64,000 nt of DNA, taken from positions 25,872,001 through 25,936,000 of the forward strand of contig JAFFJZ010000002.1 of the NCBI GenBank assembly GCA_018340375.1, given 5' to 3'. Positions 1 through 12,735 of the stretch are shown here, piece after piece. The stretch comes from Gonatopus flavifemur (taxonomy: Eukaryota > Arthropoda > Insecta > Hymenoptera > Dryinidae). Position numbers and translations under genes: made by a program. The notes below the pieces were generated by a model. The model saw only the letters and a program-made list of their open reading frames with translations, had not been told where the DNA came from and ran no database searches. The stretch's first letter is position 1. Every line of letters starts with the position of its first letter.

Positions 1-423
1 TGTCATTACAATTAAATTTGAAGCTTGATTCTTCGGGAAAACAAATAGAATTAGGAACTAGAAAAAAGCGATACTCTTGTCCACCCCAATTACATCGAAT
101 TATCATTGTATAGAATTATTATGTTTGTTATAACTGGATTGTATATTTAATACATTCGAAGAGATAAGCCACTCTATGGAAGCCGAAAAGCGAAAGAAAA
201 TTTCGAGAATTTTTTTCAGAATTGTAAACAACAAAATAGCGGTTCCTCAGTGTTTTTCCTTGGACCTTTTTTGTTTAGACTGGATAAATAACTCGGACAA
301 GTATGAAGATACCATCATAAACCAAGAAAACGGCGATTTAATGTGATATTTGGTTGAGCAGTACCTAGGATTCTTCTTGGAATGGATTTTTCCTAGAATG
401 ACATGTTTCTTAACCCTCAGCTA

Positions 424-666
424 CACTGAGAGAAATAATGATTAATATCAAGAATTTAAATTCATGAATACTGCCGAGAATACAAATTCTTGATTATAGC
501 TAATATGTTATTGGCCCAAAAGAAATTTCCTTGAATCGAGAAATATTTCCTTGATTTGAGAAAATTTCTTTTGGGCCAATAACATATCAACTGTAATCAA
601 GAATTTTTATTCTTGCCAGTATTCATGAATTAAAATTCTTGATATTAATCGTCATTTCTCTCAGTG
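424..666. mobile_element. MITE, CACTGAGAGAAAT family, TA target duplication
   Basis: The ends are CACTGAGAGAAAT...ATTTCTCTCAGTG and TA flanks both sides (422-423 and 667-668), as expected for Tc1/mariner-mobilised elements. The arms pair almost completely, including the inner palindrome TTGGCCCAAAAGAAATTTCC / AAATTTCTTTTGGGCCAA. It sits inside the larger foldback. A relative lies near 44986-45212. Confidence 0.8.
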
Positions 667-690
667 TACCACACTTCGTCAGTGTAACAT

Positions 691-1107
691 AGCTGCCACA
701 CTGGGGTCGATTATGATCCCAACTGTAAACGTACACCAAAGCCAAGCTATGCGTACATATGTCTTGAAAACATTTTAGAGAATACTAAATATATTCCCAT
801 TTCCAATCAAATAATTTCCCTAAAGAAAAATTCATTTCGAATTTGTGAAAAAACCATGTGTGCAGCACACATGCTTCGCTTCTTTCCATCGATCGATGGG
901 TATATTTATCGCTTCTAAATGACATGATCACTGTATCATGCAAAAGAATCATATGAAACATGGAAAATCATGTCACAATGGGGTGGAGTAAGGTGAAGAA
1001 ACTCTAAAGTGGCAACAGATTGCGCGGAAAGTTCGAATGATCGAGTTTTTTCATGGTAATTCAAGATTGAATCATGTTGGGGTCAGTTTGACCCCAGTGT
1101 GGCAGCT
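691..1107. mobile_element. MITE with AGCTGCCACACTGGGGTC termini
   Basis: The terminal inverted repeats match perfectly over 18 bases: AGCTGCCACACTGGGGTC at 691-708 and its reverse complement at 1090-1107. The element is about 417 bp with no ORF of note. It is the second insertion in the centre of the 168-1468 foldback. Confidence 0.75.
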
Positions 1108-1657
1108 AAGGGTTGATTCGAAAAAACAAAAATCGCTCGAAGATCGTTAATAAAAATTGAACTATCTATGGATTATGAAAAAAATCCTACTTACTGCGAT
1201 AGCTAGTATCGTATTGAATTGAAATTTTCTTGGTTTGTGATTGGATCTTCAAATTTGCCTGAATTATTTATCCGATCACAACAACAAAAATCTACAGGGA
1301 AAAACACTTAGGAGCCGCTATTTTTGCATTTACAACTCTAAAACAATTCACAAATACACCTCAATAGTTACATAATGAAGAAATTTTTACCAAATTTCGA
1401 TATGTTGGTTAGATTTTTTGAAAAAAATCCCGAAATTTCCTTTTCCTTTTCGGCCTCTAGAGTGGTTCACTCCCTCAGAGAATTTTAGTAACCAACAGAC
1501 CAATGAGATTCCTTCAAAAGACCACAATGTATTTTGTTTAATTTGTAAGTAAATGGAAGAATTTTCACTTATTTCTCAGTTACTATAAAGTCAAGGTAAT
1601 TTTTGAAGCAAAATTCTTTCAGTATACACACCTCAAGTAACACAAGAGGTTCAAAAT

Positions 1658-2214
1658 CCCGAATGGAAATTATCATAGGGTTAACCTGACATATGGTAAG
1701 GACCTAACAAGGTCATCCGAAATAAGGTATACCTGCTGAAATCCTGATCAGGATTAGATGTGGATGCCCCATGTAGGTATAAGCCCATTTAATCCTAATT
1801 AGGTTTTCCTTAAATTATCCTAGAAGGTTGAGATAGGTTTTCCTCGCTGTAATTTCATCAAGACCTTGTTAGGTTATCCTGAGACTATGAACATACATGT
1901 TTATAAAGTATAGTTTAATAAAGTGAATGTAAAAATGTCTTAATTTTAGATTGTATACTCCTTGGTCAAATAGATTTTCTCTCTAAATATCACATTTCTG
2001 GGTTGTGGATTTCCTGTCCGTGTCCTAATTTCAATTTATTCTGGAGGTTTTGGTATGGGATTCCGCATTAAATCCTCATTAGTCTTGCCTGATAAGGTCC
2101 TTATATTAGTAAACCGTGACATGACTTGTCAGGTCCTGACAAGGTTGCCTTACCAGGACTTGGGCTGGATCAAAGTTGATCTCATCTGGTTCATGGGGTA
2201 AATTTCTAGTCGGG
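1658..2214. mobile_element. MITE-like element rich in CCTGATCAGG/TCCTGACAAGG words
   Basis: The ends are CCCGAATGGAAATT and, reversed, CCCGACTAGAAATT. The interior carries repeated short words such as AAGGTCCT, TGACAAGG and CCTGATCAGG in both orientations. Similar word-rich DNA recurs near 23350-23440, 24256-24542, 41450-41580, 57000 and 60520-60780, so this is a dispersed family. It is non-coding. Confidence 0.5.
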
Positions 2215-3516
2215 ATGCTAAGAACGTGTTTGGAAAATCCTACAAACATCCCTAATACTTCCAAATGAGACTGTTTCGAATAATTATATGCTATGCACCT
2301 TCATATCATATCTTTACAGATTTATCCAAAATAGTCTCATTTGAACATTTTTGTCATGCTCACAGAATAATCATAACACATTTAAGAAGTTCTTGTGCTA
2401 CTTGAGACATTTGAATTCTTTTCATGTATAATTTATACCTATAATCCAATCCATACACTGAAATCATAAATAGATGAATCTCTAAACCAGCTGTGTTCAG
2501 CCGATATATAAATCTATACGTAGCCCATATATCTTTCCTCACAAAGGCGAATCTATTTATCAAATGCACTAAGCTTTCTCGAATCGAAAACAAAAATAAC
2601 AAACCGAATCCCACACATACGATACAAATTCATATACACCATCGTCTCAAAGACGATTCGAAATCTCAAAATGCACGTAATATTTCATCGTTTCCGAATT
2701 CAATGGTAGTTTGGAGTCGAACCAATATTATTATTATCATTATTGCGATATAATTTAATGACCAAATACTCTGATCTTCTGGTTCTTGTGTATGCAATAT
2801 TATGATACATATAACGATGTTAAATGAAAGGATCAAAGTAAATACGAACACCACAGAGCTTGTTTGATGTAAAATGCAAACTCAACGATTCGTTGGAGAT
2901 TTACGGTTACGTTTTGCAATGAGGTGGATGAATTATTTGAATCATTGATATAATTAGTACTGTTGATGGAACATTGGTATCGAACCTGTAGAATACAGAT
3001 AACATTAATTTCCTTCAATTCTAGTACTCCAATGTACCTGTCCGATACTTTTTACTATTTATTTCTACACATTGTTGAATCGATTAATGCACTGCTATAC
3101 CCTGTTAGAGATTTGTTTAAACATTCGTGCATTCTCAGAACACATTTGTGGATGAAATTTTCAATTCTTGGTGATTGAACTTAAGAATTCATTTACACGT
3201 AATATCGGTTGATTAATGAACTTCAATTTCGATGCTGGTGCGATGAGAGGTATGAATGATTCATTATCAACCAATGTTGAGCTTTACCAGAAATGGTAAA
3301 GTTTCTCAAATCTCGAACAGACCTCAGTTTTTTCAAAGAAACAATATTTGTGACGAATTTTTCCAATAATGTTGAATAAATGGAAATTTGTTCAATTGAG
3401 GTGTAATTTTTTCATCGATTCAATGTTGCAAAGGCGTTACTTTGCAGTTCAAACGCATCATACGATGAGTAATGAAAGATGATGCAGCTTCGTTTGAACG
3501 CTGGTGCAGCTTTCTA
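2215..3516. other. Intergenic DNA, no gene seen
   Basis: A small hairpin occupies about 2255-2355 (CCAAATGAGACTGTTTCGAA against TCCAAAATAGTCTCATTTGAA). The short ORFs on both strands here overlap one another, show no splice context and have no recognisable domain. I see nothing else. Confidence 0.5.
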
Positions 3517-3883
3517 CACGGGAAGAAAAATACAGTTTAAATTACTGTGGTAGATCACTATCCACGGACCAGATTGAAATTGACAAGAAAGATTATGGTA
3601 TTCTCATCTAATTCTAAAAGACTCCACAGTAATTTATAATGATGTCCAGTGCAATATTTACTGAATAAGAAATGTTCCTGAAAATCCATGAACTTTTGAA
3701 TTCCATTACAGGAATTTTTACTGTGTGAAATGGAAAATGTACATATAATCCTTATGGGGAACTATTTTACTGAGTAGAAACCTAAATCTTCATGAAAATC
3801 ACCACCTGGTCTGGCGTTGATATGAAGCACAGTAAAAAAATATTTTATTTTACATGAAAAAGTAATGGATTATTCTCTCCGTG
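3517..3883. mobile_element. MITE, CACGG...CCGTG ends, TA duplication
   Basis: The left end is CACGGGAAGAAAAA after TA (3515-3516); the right end is ATTCTCTCCGTG before TA (3884-3885). The interior carries repeated TTACTGTG/CACAGTAA words. It belongs to the window-wide CACGG(A)n family. Confidence 0.6.
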
Positions 3884-4054
3884 TAACCGTTCTACAGCTC
3901 TGTTCATCGCTGGTTCTCCTTTAGAATTTTGAAGATAATTCTTTTGCGCTTCCGTCATTCAATTTCTCGTAAATTTTGTTCGAGTCCCCGCTAAGAACAT
4001 TTTTTTCACTTGACGGATGGCGCTGTTTTCTCGACACAAAGGATTTTTTTTCTA

Positions 4055-4290
4055 CACCGAGAAAACTGTTTGGTTAAAACAACAGAACATTTTGGTTGAT
4101 ATGTGAACAAGAAAAAACTTTTATTCCTTCAACCAAATTTTTGTGCTTTCAACAAAATTGTTTTGTTCCTAGATGTGTTAACACAAATATTTTGTATCTA
4201 ATACCAAATGTTTTGTTGCAACAACAAAAATTTGGTTAGCATAACTAAAGTTTTTGGTTGTTCACATTTCAACAAAACTTTTTTTTCCAA
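4055..4290. repeat. AACAAAA/TTTTGTT-rich element, CACCGAGAAAA left end
   Basis: A left end CACCGAGAAAACTG follows TA, as in the CACGG family. The body is made of alternating ACAAAATTTTGGTT-like words in both orientations, so it folds extensively. The right end is unclear (about 4290, ACTTTTTTTTCC). Confidence 0.4.
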
Positions 4291-4409
4291 CTCTCTATTC
4301 TCCCTTCAAATTTCTTGGAATGAAAATTCATTTGTGAAGAGTGAAAATATTGTAATTCCGATAGGAGCCGAGGTTCCATTCCACTGAAATGAATCATGAC
4401 TCTATTCAA

Positions 4410-5166
4410 CACGCAGGGAATCCGCGAGATATTACATCACCTAACCATTCATGAATTTTTATCTCGCAACTGATCTGAGACAAAATCAACCGATTGATAA
4501 TTTTTCATCAACACACTGCTTGGTTTTAGATCTCCAGCTTCAGGGTGAAATAATATCAACGGCATTCGGGACTTACACTGTTAGAAACTTCTGCATTGAT
4601 TTCAATCCTTCGTCGGTGGAACAGCACGAAACAACACTTCCCTAGTTTTCCCTAGTTTTAGAAACCCATTGATTCTCGCAAATTTCATTCAAATTGAACA
4701 CAGAGGTCTGATCGATCAATCAGACCTTCGTCCAATTTCAATGAGATTTGCCGAACATCAATAGGTTCCTTCACCCAATGGTTCTCCCATATGAAAAGTA
4801 AATGATGGGGAAAATTTCCTGTAGTAAAGGTAGTCATGTTTTTGCTGGAAGTTGTTTTCAAGTACATTCATGAAATACATGAATTCAGTTCCATACACAT
4901 TTTACATGAAATTTAATATGAACTATAGCATCATCTATAGTTGTTTCATGTTTTTGTACATTGAATGTAACGTAAAATGTGTATGAACTTGAATTCATTC
5001 TATGTGATTGAGAAAAACTTCCTGATGTTTCTGACAGTGTATGCTCCCCGATGTTGTGATGTTTTTCCACCCAGTCGAGATAAAAAATTACCTAATCGCG
5101 AGATATCGCGAGATGAAAAATGACAGGAAGGGTAGGTGATATAATATATCGCGAGTTCCCTGCGTG
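4410..5166. mobile_element. Foldback element with CACGCAGGGAA termini
   Basis: The left end CACGCAGGGAATCCGCGAGA is mirrored by TCGCGAGTTCCCTGCGTG at 5166. Sub-terminal words TATTACATCACCTAACC and GGTAGGTGATATAATA also pair. An inner palindrome (about 4880-5010; ATACACATTTTACATGAA against TTACGTAAAATGTGTAT) probably reflects a nested insertion. ORFs of 60-64 codons inside it are incidental. Confidence 0.65.
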
Positions 5167-7081
5167 AAGTGAGGTTAAAGAAGTGAAAAATTCACTCCTC
5201 AAAACGACTCAAAGATTCACTCCAATAGAGTGAAAAGTCAAACTTACTTCCAACCTTAATATCGGCTTATTTTAAGATGCAGACAAAACTAGGCCGATTT
5301 CAGCTGAAAGTAGGCATCGAAAACAAATGCTGGCACAATGGAAAAGACTGAATTTCAGTCAAGTTTTCAAGTAAGATGCAGCCACTTTCAATCAGACTTT
5401 TTTGCAGTGTTGCTTCTATAGAGTAGAATCCTCACTTTCATCAGACAGAGAGATTTTAGAGAGAATTTTTACTTGGAGAAAGTTGAGCAGTGAGAGACTT
5501 AAATTCTTCTACAGTTTAGAGGGTGAGAAATTTCCATTTCCATAGCACCGAAAAAACCGCTTGTTGATCAAGATTGAATGTAACCTTCCCACTCTACGGA
5601 AAAACTCAGCAACACCAGGTATTTCAGCAAGATGAGAATGGAGAGAAAACATTTGTTTTCTGAAATATGGAACAAAAACCTTCAATCAAATCATCCGATA
5701 ATCCGACATATGTCATACATCACTCCATAAATGCGATACAAATGTCATATATGTAATATCATATTTTCTCATCCGTAAATGGGTATGTTGTTTCGATTGA
5801 TTAAACGAGATATTTTATTGTTTCAGTGTATGCGGGGCTGTAAATAGAGTTCCTAGGGAAAATTCATAAAAGGCTGGTGATCGATCGTCGACAAAGGTAA
5901 TTTAATTCAACGAAACAATTCTGGTTTTATAAATTCACGATCAATCAATAAGATCAGAGCTTCATTGGACAATAGAAATTTTGTGAAAAATGATCGAATT
6001 GTTCGTTATCTTGTGACAAATCATATGAAAAGTAACCCTGTACAGGGTGTTCAAAAAAACGTGCAGTACAAAAGTCTTCAATTTCTCTTTTCCCGGATAG
6101 ATTCATTTTTTCACGATCAGTTTTTATATGATACATCGATGCATTCGTTAAAAAACAAAGAATCTCGAATGATTCAAAGAGAAACTACTTTTGTAAGTCT
6201 AAATACAATATCTTGAATAAGACATCGAACGTTACTCGTCATTGTTACAATGGAGTTCCTGTCTCTTGTTGGTTGATTCAAAACCGTGTTGAAGTCTTGA
6301 GAAACAAGTGGCTTTCGTCGTTGTTAGTTTTGCAGCGACTGCATTGCGCCACCGTGTTACGCTCTTCGCACGCTCTTCATTTAAATATGTCTACACACGT
6401 GTATTACAAACGAACATATGTAAAAAGATGGAATATCCAAGTCCAATACATGTTTCGATAAATTTTCATTCGCATTCGATTCAATTGAATGTAAATCTGA
6501 AATCGGTTATCATAATCAAGCGAATTTCAAGTATAACTGAGTCAAATTTGAACCAACGCCTTCTGCAATTCTCGTTGTTTACTTCATTCGCTTGGGTGAA
6601 TTCACTTTTCACAATGCAGCGGGAACGATACCATCGGGAAAAAGCTTTTTTTATACGCCCTATCATACCGGGAGAAACAATTCTCGCGTTGAAGGAAGCA
6701 CGTTATCAAAATCATGTCTCAAACGCATTCCTTGTATAAAAGAATTTTCTCTCAGAGAGAGAAAAAAACGCTACGGTTGAAAAGATTTTATTCGAGTCAG
6801 AAATACGCTGACTTTTCAAGAGGATGTTACGAATATTTAAAGAAGAAATTCCTGACGAAAAGATTTATCATTCATTGTGGAATATTCTATGAGAGTTGGC
6901 TTTTGAAATTTGAGCTGATTAACATTTTTTTTTTAGAATTGAAATATTTAAAGACTTTTCATTGTATGTATCCATGAACTATGATTCCTCGTGGCTGGGG
7001 AATTATTGCCCTTACATACACACAATGGTTTACTCATGGTTACTAAGGTGTACACTGAACAAAAATAAATGAATGGTTATT
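5167..7081. other. Intergenic DNA, no convincing gene
   Basis: There are overlapping ORFs of 60-143 codons around 5954-6977, but the longest (6308-6739) has no domain and its frame competes with three others. Base composition is AT-rich with homopolymer runs. I see no splice-phased exon chain. Confidence 0.45.
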
Positions 7082-7296
7082 CCCAATCAGAATTCCACAA
7101 CTAGCGCTGTATTGCGCCAGTACCGGCTAAGACTGGTGGGGTACTGGTGGTCTGTACTGCAGCAGTACTGGCATTTGTCCAAAATGATAACGTTTTTCCA
7201 TACTGGGTACGTGCTAGCCGACTCTTGGGGGCCCAATACTGGCACTGTACTCCGCCTGTTGTCAACATTGGCATACTTCGGTTTTTTCTGATTGGG
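7082..7296. mobile_element. MITE with CCCAATCAGAA termini
   Basis: CCCAATCAGAA at the left is mirrored by TTCTGATTGGG at 7296. The interior holds GTACTGG/CCAGTACC words in both orientations, related to those of the 20324-22022 element. About 215 bp, non-coding. Confidence 0.65.
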
Positions 7297-7769
7297 TTTG
7301 TCCAGTCTCAAAAGATATTTTCTTGATTCTAAATAATATTTAGGCCGCTAGGAATTAGCTGTGGCAGATATTTCTTGTATTTGATATTTGGATAGTGAAA
7401 AAAAAGGCTGAAAAGGTAGATTTTAACTCTTGTAGCAAGAACTTTTGTTCCCACAGCTAAAAAAATCCTACAACTGCTAATTTTTAGCTATTCAAGTATC
7501 AACTATATCATTTTGTGCCGTGTATTGGGCAACTATCCATTTCTTTGACTAGAAGAAATTTTTTTCACAAATTCAATGATATCACTTATCGACTATTCAT
7601 ATCGAATTTGAATACAGGCTGTTGTACACAATTGATTGGCAAAGCACTACGCTGTGAAACATTTTCCACAATTCCTCTTTGTTTATTATTCATGAAATAT
7701 AATATATTTGATTCGAATAAAAAGATAGTTCTCCACATGATCGTTCATTTGTGATGATTATTCATATGA

Positions 7770-8075
7770 AGAGTGTCCCAGAACAAAGTATCGACCTCTC
7801 ACCAGCGTGTTCCTGACAGAAAACTAAACACTTCTTCCATTCACCATTTTTTGATGCGAGGCTTAGTTTCAGAGTTGATTTCAACGGGTCAAGGGGATGC
7901 TACATAAGTATACTCTTCGATGATTGGACTAGCCGATGTATCTGCTACTTGAATTGGCAACTTATTTTTCTTTTAACTCTAAGCTTTGGATCGAAAAATG
8001 TCAAATGAAAAAGTTATTCAGTTTTCTCTCAGGAATACGCTGGTTAAATATCGGTACTTTTTTCTGGGACACCCT
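7770..8075. mobile_element. Foldback MITE with AGGGTGTCCCAGA termini
   Basis: The left arm AGAGTGTCCCAGAACAAAGT matches the reversed right arm AGGGTGTCCCAGAAAAAAGT. The pairing continues through ACCAGCGTGTTCCTGACAG and ACCAGCGTATTCCTGAGAG. About 306 bp, non-coding. Confidence 0.75.
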
Positions 8076-8085
8076 GTATATATAT

Positions 8086-8507
8086 ACTGGGTGATTCAAA
8101 ATTTCCGTAAACTTTTCTGAGAGCAGATTCTTGATGGAATTCTGAAAAGATTTTGGTCCGGAATATTCAGATCTGATGCTTAGATCCGGAGATATGAGTG
8201 TTTTTTAATTTCTTGAAAAATCCAAATACCTCGGAAGTACCATATTTCTGACTTTTGAATCCAACACCATTCACCGAGTCAGATCATGGGGTATCCCTGA
8301 AAAAAAAATTAATCTAATTTAGCTTCCTTCGCAGTGGAGTGATAGCGGTTTGAAATTTTTTGCATTCTAGCCAATCAGAATTCAACAACTTCAAATCGCT
8401 ATAATTCCACAACGAAGGTAGCTAAATTCAAAAAGTCAAAAATCTTCCTAGAATTTCATCAAGAATCTACTCTCATAAAATTTCACGGCAATTTTGAATC
8501 ACCCAGT
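8086..8507. mobile_element. MITE with ACTGGGTGATTCAAAATT termini
   Basis: Nearly perfect terminal repeats: ACTGGGTGATTCAAAATT at the left and AATTTTGAATCACCCAGT at the right. An inner palindrome pairs TAGCTTCCTTCG with CGAAGGTAGCTAA and TAGCGGTTTGAA with TTCAAATCGCTA. A fragment of the same family is at about 57140-57500. Confidence 0.75.
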
Positions 8508-9521
8508 GTATGAGGGAATATTTTTGTGTATTAAGAATTACAAAATGGATCAACAAATTATCTTGCTCCGAAGAATTATTATCTTCATCCAAAAAAATTG
8601 TTCCGGAGTAATATAATTCTCTTCTTCTATTGGAAATGTATTCCGATACCGAACTATACAATAGCTGCATCCATTATGTACATGGAGTAACGCTACTTTG
8701 TTTCAATGCAATTTGTGTTACACATAGACGTAATATTTTCTCTATATTTGTACAAAAATCGTATCCTATTACTATGTAAATCAAGCTTTGAGAGAATTCC
8801 TATCAATAGCGATCCGGTACCATGTTATATTCATGATTGACTCATTACAGTTTGAGATAAAAGATGATAAAAGGAATTTAATCATCAATATGCACACAGA
8901 TTCTTATAATTGAAACCAACATCCAAGATATCGAATATACTTTTTATGCAAGAGGATGGAAACCAATCGATATTATTGGACCTGCATTTATTCTTACAAT
9001 TTTATCGATATCGCGGAAGCGAGATTTTTTGTATCCAACGCATAAATAATAATATTCCGAACAATTGGTTACAGAATGCTCATAAATATTCCTTATTATA
9101 CGAAAGAAATCCCTGAAATTTTTTCATGTGTCATATGAATCTATGAAGCATATGATTTATCATTCAAGTCCTCCTATTCCTCGTGACGTGCATCAAATAT
9201 TCCAATATCCCTGGTTATTTATGATTCAATCGAATCTTCCGACACTTTGCTGTGGATTTATTCAATCTGGATTTCATTTGATTCGAGATTTGAAATGAAA
9301 AGAAAATTCTATGTTTCAGATCGAATTTTGAATTGACTAAATTAGGGCTGGGGATATAATGTGGCTCGATGTAAGTTTATATAATATTTGTATCAAGTTC
9401 CAATCGATATTTCGTACAAATCTATAGAGACTTGATACAAGTTTTATATAAAATTGTATTGAATCACGTCACAGCCTCAGTCCATCAATCAAATGACGAT
9501 ATAAAATTCCTACGTTGAATA
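8508..9521. other. Intergenic DNA, no gene seen
   Basis: AT-rich DNA with only short, domain-free ORFs. No inverted repeat with clear ends was found here. Confidence 0.5.
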
Positions 9522-10170
9522 GGGGGCGTCCATTAATTACGTGAGGCGTTTTTGAGAATTCTTCGCCCCCCCTCCCCCCGCCCCTAATCTCACGTGAGAT
9601 TTTCCAAAATTTGTGTGTTGGGGGTGAATGCGTTGGATTATTGGAAAAAAAATAAAAACACCATTCGTTCTATTACTTTTATTTAAGACTAGCAAAGCAT
9701 AATATTTGAGAATATCACCGTAAGTTAAAATCACAGTGATGACATGAAATTTTTCAAAATAATTTCACTCAATTCTACACCGGTTTTTGCTAGAAAAATG
9801 AATTACATGATGTTTGCTGAGACCCCCCCCCCTCTCCCACCCCAAGTGAGATCTGGAAAGATCTAGCTTGATTCCCTGCTCCCCTTGGACACCTCACGTA
9901 CACGGAAAGAAGAAAACAGCACTGGTTACTGTCCATAGCAGCAATCAGTTGAAAAACAAATGAAAACACGCTTGGATGACAGAGGTTAGCGCGATCACAG
10001 TGATGCGTACTGCAGTGAAATTCGTCAATGCTGTTTGGACATTAACGGTTACTGGGAGACGCAGTAATGAACGGCGTGAATTTGATTTTTCATTAGTTTT
10101 CAATGAATTACTGCGATTCACAGTAACCATCGCTTTTTTTCTCTTTTCCGTGTAATTAATGGACGCCCCC
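9522..10170. mobile_element. MITE with GGGGGCGTCCATTAATTACG ends, interrupted by a second MITE
   Basis: The left end is GGGGGCGTCCATTAATTACG followed by TGAGG. The right end reads CCTCACGTA, then an insertion, then ATTAATGGACGCCCCC, so removing the insertion restores a matching inverted end. Flanking ATA on both sides may be a target duplication. The interior has C-runs (9570-9582, 9825-9833). Non-coding. Confidence 0.8.
9901..10152. mobile_element. Nested MITE, CACGGAAAGAA...TTTTCCGTG, TA duplication
   Basis: It lies inside the right terminal repeat of the element at 9522-10170, flanked by TA at 9899-9900 and 10153-10154. The ends are CACGGAAAGAAGAAA and TTCTCTTTTCCGTG. The interrupted host element proves both borders, which makes this the reference copy for the CACGG(A)n family of the window. 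A 75-codon minus-strand ORF across it is incidental. Confidence 0.85.
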
Positions 10171-12558
10171 ATAGATATGGCAATGTTGATAATACAATTA
10201 TCAATTTATCGAAAAAGAAATAGCTGCTGCAACTACTCAAACAGTTGACTTTCGACCATGTACTCAAGTAACCACTGTAACTACTTAGTAGTCAGAACAA
10301 CCCTAGTGAAAATGGGAGCATAAGAAGGTTATAAAGCGACGCGGAAGAGTACACGAAACAGTATCTAAGCGCGAAAGAAGCGAAAATTGAAACATTTCAC
10401 ACTTCATTTGTTCCAATATTCGCTTCTGGAGCGTGGACATTTTCACCAGGGAAGTTCTGCGTTGACTGCTTCAATTAACTCAATAGTTGCATCAAATGAC
10501 GTAAATACTTGGCAATTTACGAAAATTGACTATTCAAGTAGTTGCTGCAACTATTTCTTTTTCCCCGTATGCATTTTTTATTATGAATTTTAGTTGAAGG
10601 TAGATGATTATTATCTTTAGACGTGTAATATACGAACGTATGTTACAAGGAAATCGTTAGAATCTGAAAAGGTACTTGTTAGCACATGGCTATCAATGAA
10701 TTGTCTTTGAATTTATGAAGAATGAGAAAAATCTTCTACAATCTTCCTTTCTTGTCAATTTCTGAACAGAATATTGTAAATACTTGGGGATTTTATCAAT
10801 GCATAAATTGAATATTCACCAAGTTCGATTTGGAGATTCACAAGAAAAAGAGGTTCAGCAAAAAAGTACAGCAGCTTTTATGATAATAATCTTCATTAAT
10901 TTTCTAACATATTTGACTCGGTTCCACTGCACAGATAACAAGTTGATGGCTTAGTTTTGATACTTTACCAAAATATTTTATGGATTCTGATTTGATATTC
11001 AAATTCTACATACAATTTGAATAATGTTCAGCTCAATTAGAGGACAAAGAATTGATGATTAGTGCGTAAGTGAACAAATAAGTGAAAGCTTTGGGTCCCT
11101 CATTTTCATCTATCGGAAGCGTGCAGCAGCGGATGATTAATCACGTGAAAAGATATCGATAAGAAACACAATAGAATTCTGACTTCTATTTACCACTAGT
11201 TATGATGAAATGCAGTCATGGCTGATTATCCGCTATTTGTTTATCAGAATATGGATTTTACAGAAAGAATTGATTATTAGATAGGATTGAATGATTCGAG
11301 GTTGCTAGCGTGGTTAAATATCAATTATAATCAATTTCCACTGAACATTATTGATAAGATGCTATTAGAAATACTTAATTATTATATATTTCTTTTATTT
11401 CAAGGAAACATATTAATTGAGAGAATAGTAGAAGTTTATACAAATAATTTATTATTTTATATGCATTAATATTCATCTGAGTACCCGTATTTACTTAATG
11501 TAGACAAATGAAAGAATAATTCCCAATACAAAGATGGCGATTTCATTACATCCGCGAAGAAAATTGAAATATACAAATCGTATTGTACAAATTTTACTTC
11601 AGTCTCTAATATTCATTCATTGAGGAGTATTAAACCAGATTATCATGGGTAATAAAATATCTTGTAAATGATTGAAGACTATTATCTACATACAAAGGAG
11701 TATCATTTAGGTCCTTGACCTCATGTTTAATCAAAAAGATAGTATCCAGTATCAGATTTCTTATACTCATTACAGTATCGCTTTTTCTTTGCGTGGGATG
11801 TGCAGAATAATGAGATCAAGAATATACAGATGGAAAAAATTCTACAAATCATATACATGGAGGAATCAATTCATCCACATTGTATACGATGTTTATTCAG
11901 TTCAACGTTTAGTTGAGTGATAAATCATAATAACGCGAGTTATTGGTCCTTATAGAAATCACCCTAGTGATCTCTAGGCTATTAAAAGGCTGTATGTCGG
12001 GTCTTCTTGTAAGTCCATCACAAGCATCTCGTAAACCTTGGAAATTCAGGCAGAAATGATTCATGGCGATCTCTGACTACAGTAAAATCTCGTTTATTTC
12101 AACTCAAACGCCTGGTTCATTTCAACGCCAAACTGCTCCTCCTTCCCTCACTTTTGAACGGTTTCAAGGCGCGTTTCCGGTGACGATCAGTGTCGTCGAA
12201 TCGAGAGACGGTTATATGACCCGTCTTGAGGTTTATGCTGATGGTAGGAGCAGTCCCATACAGCACAAGAGTTCCCACAAAGACCTCCCGTTATGCTAAT
12301 AAATATGTATTCATTATGACTATTTTGGATTCAAAATGAATTCTCAATGAACAACTTAATGTTCAGAAGGAACTCATATCGAAACTCCACGATGAATTCT
12401 TCAGGCATTCAATATGTTTTCATTTGGAATCCATTAAATTCATATGGAATTCATTGTAAGTCGCATAACAGGGACTGTTCGAGAGATCTTTGGGAAGTCT
12501 TTATAAATTCAAATTGATCATTTGTGTCACAATTAACACATACATGGATAGGAAATGT
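10171..12558. other. Intergenic DNA, no gene seen
   Basis: Mostly AT-rich DNA. Around 12079 the word CAGTAAAATCTCGTTTATTT resembles the type of terminal sequence found on pogo/Tigger elements, but I could not find a matching right end. ORFs of 60-78 codons (10387, 11287, 11723, 12063) have no domains or splice context. Confidence 0.4.
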
Positions 12559-12735
12559 GCCGTAAATTTTAGGAAAAATCCTATAAATTTACAGTAAAAG
12601 TTCCATAAAAATAGCAACTTGATATATTTTTATGTAACAATTCCTATACGTCTACGGGAATTCGCTGTTCCTGGACAAATATAGGAAATTTCCTTCACAT
12701 ACGTATGGGAAAATTCCGAATATTTTTCATAGTGC
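12559..12735. repeat. Diverged copy of CACTGT...ACAGTG MITE
   Basis: This is a direct repeat of the element at 12874-13067. Shared blocks include CTATAAATTTACAGTAAAA, TTCCATAAAAA, TATATTTTTATGT and TATAGGAAATTT. Its ends are more decayed than those of the second copy. Confidence 0.65.

Larger units (their letters stand above)
168..1468. repeat. Large foldback element with two nested MITEs
   Basis: The two outer arms (about 168-360 and 1170-1468) are diverged inverted copies. The left arm reads CCACTCTATGGAAGCCGAAA and the right arm, reversed, reads CCACTCTAGAGGCCGAAAAG. Further matches follow in the same order: AGCGGTTCCTCAGTGTTTTT against AGCGGCTCCTAAGTGTTTTT, then GGATAAATAA and ACCAAGAAAA. 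The middle is occupied by two younger elements annotated separately. No coding capacity is visible. It is a non-autonomous foldback of unknown superfamily. Confidence 0.7.

Noticed and set aside
6308..6739. 143-codon plus-strand ORF
   Set aside because: It overlaps several other open frames, has no domain and no splice context.
12063..12299. 78-codon ORF, possible pogo/Tigger remnant
   Set aside because: Only one end-like word (CAGTAAAATCTCG) was found and no DDE motif; too weak to call.
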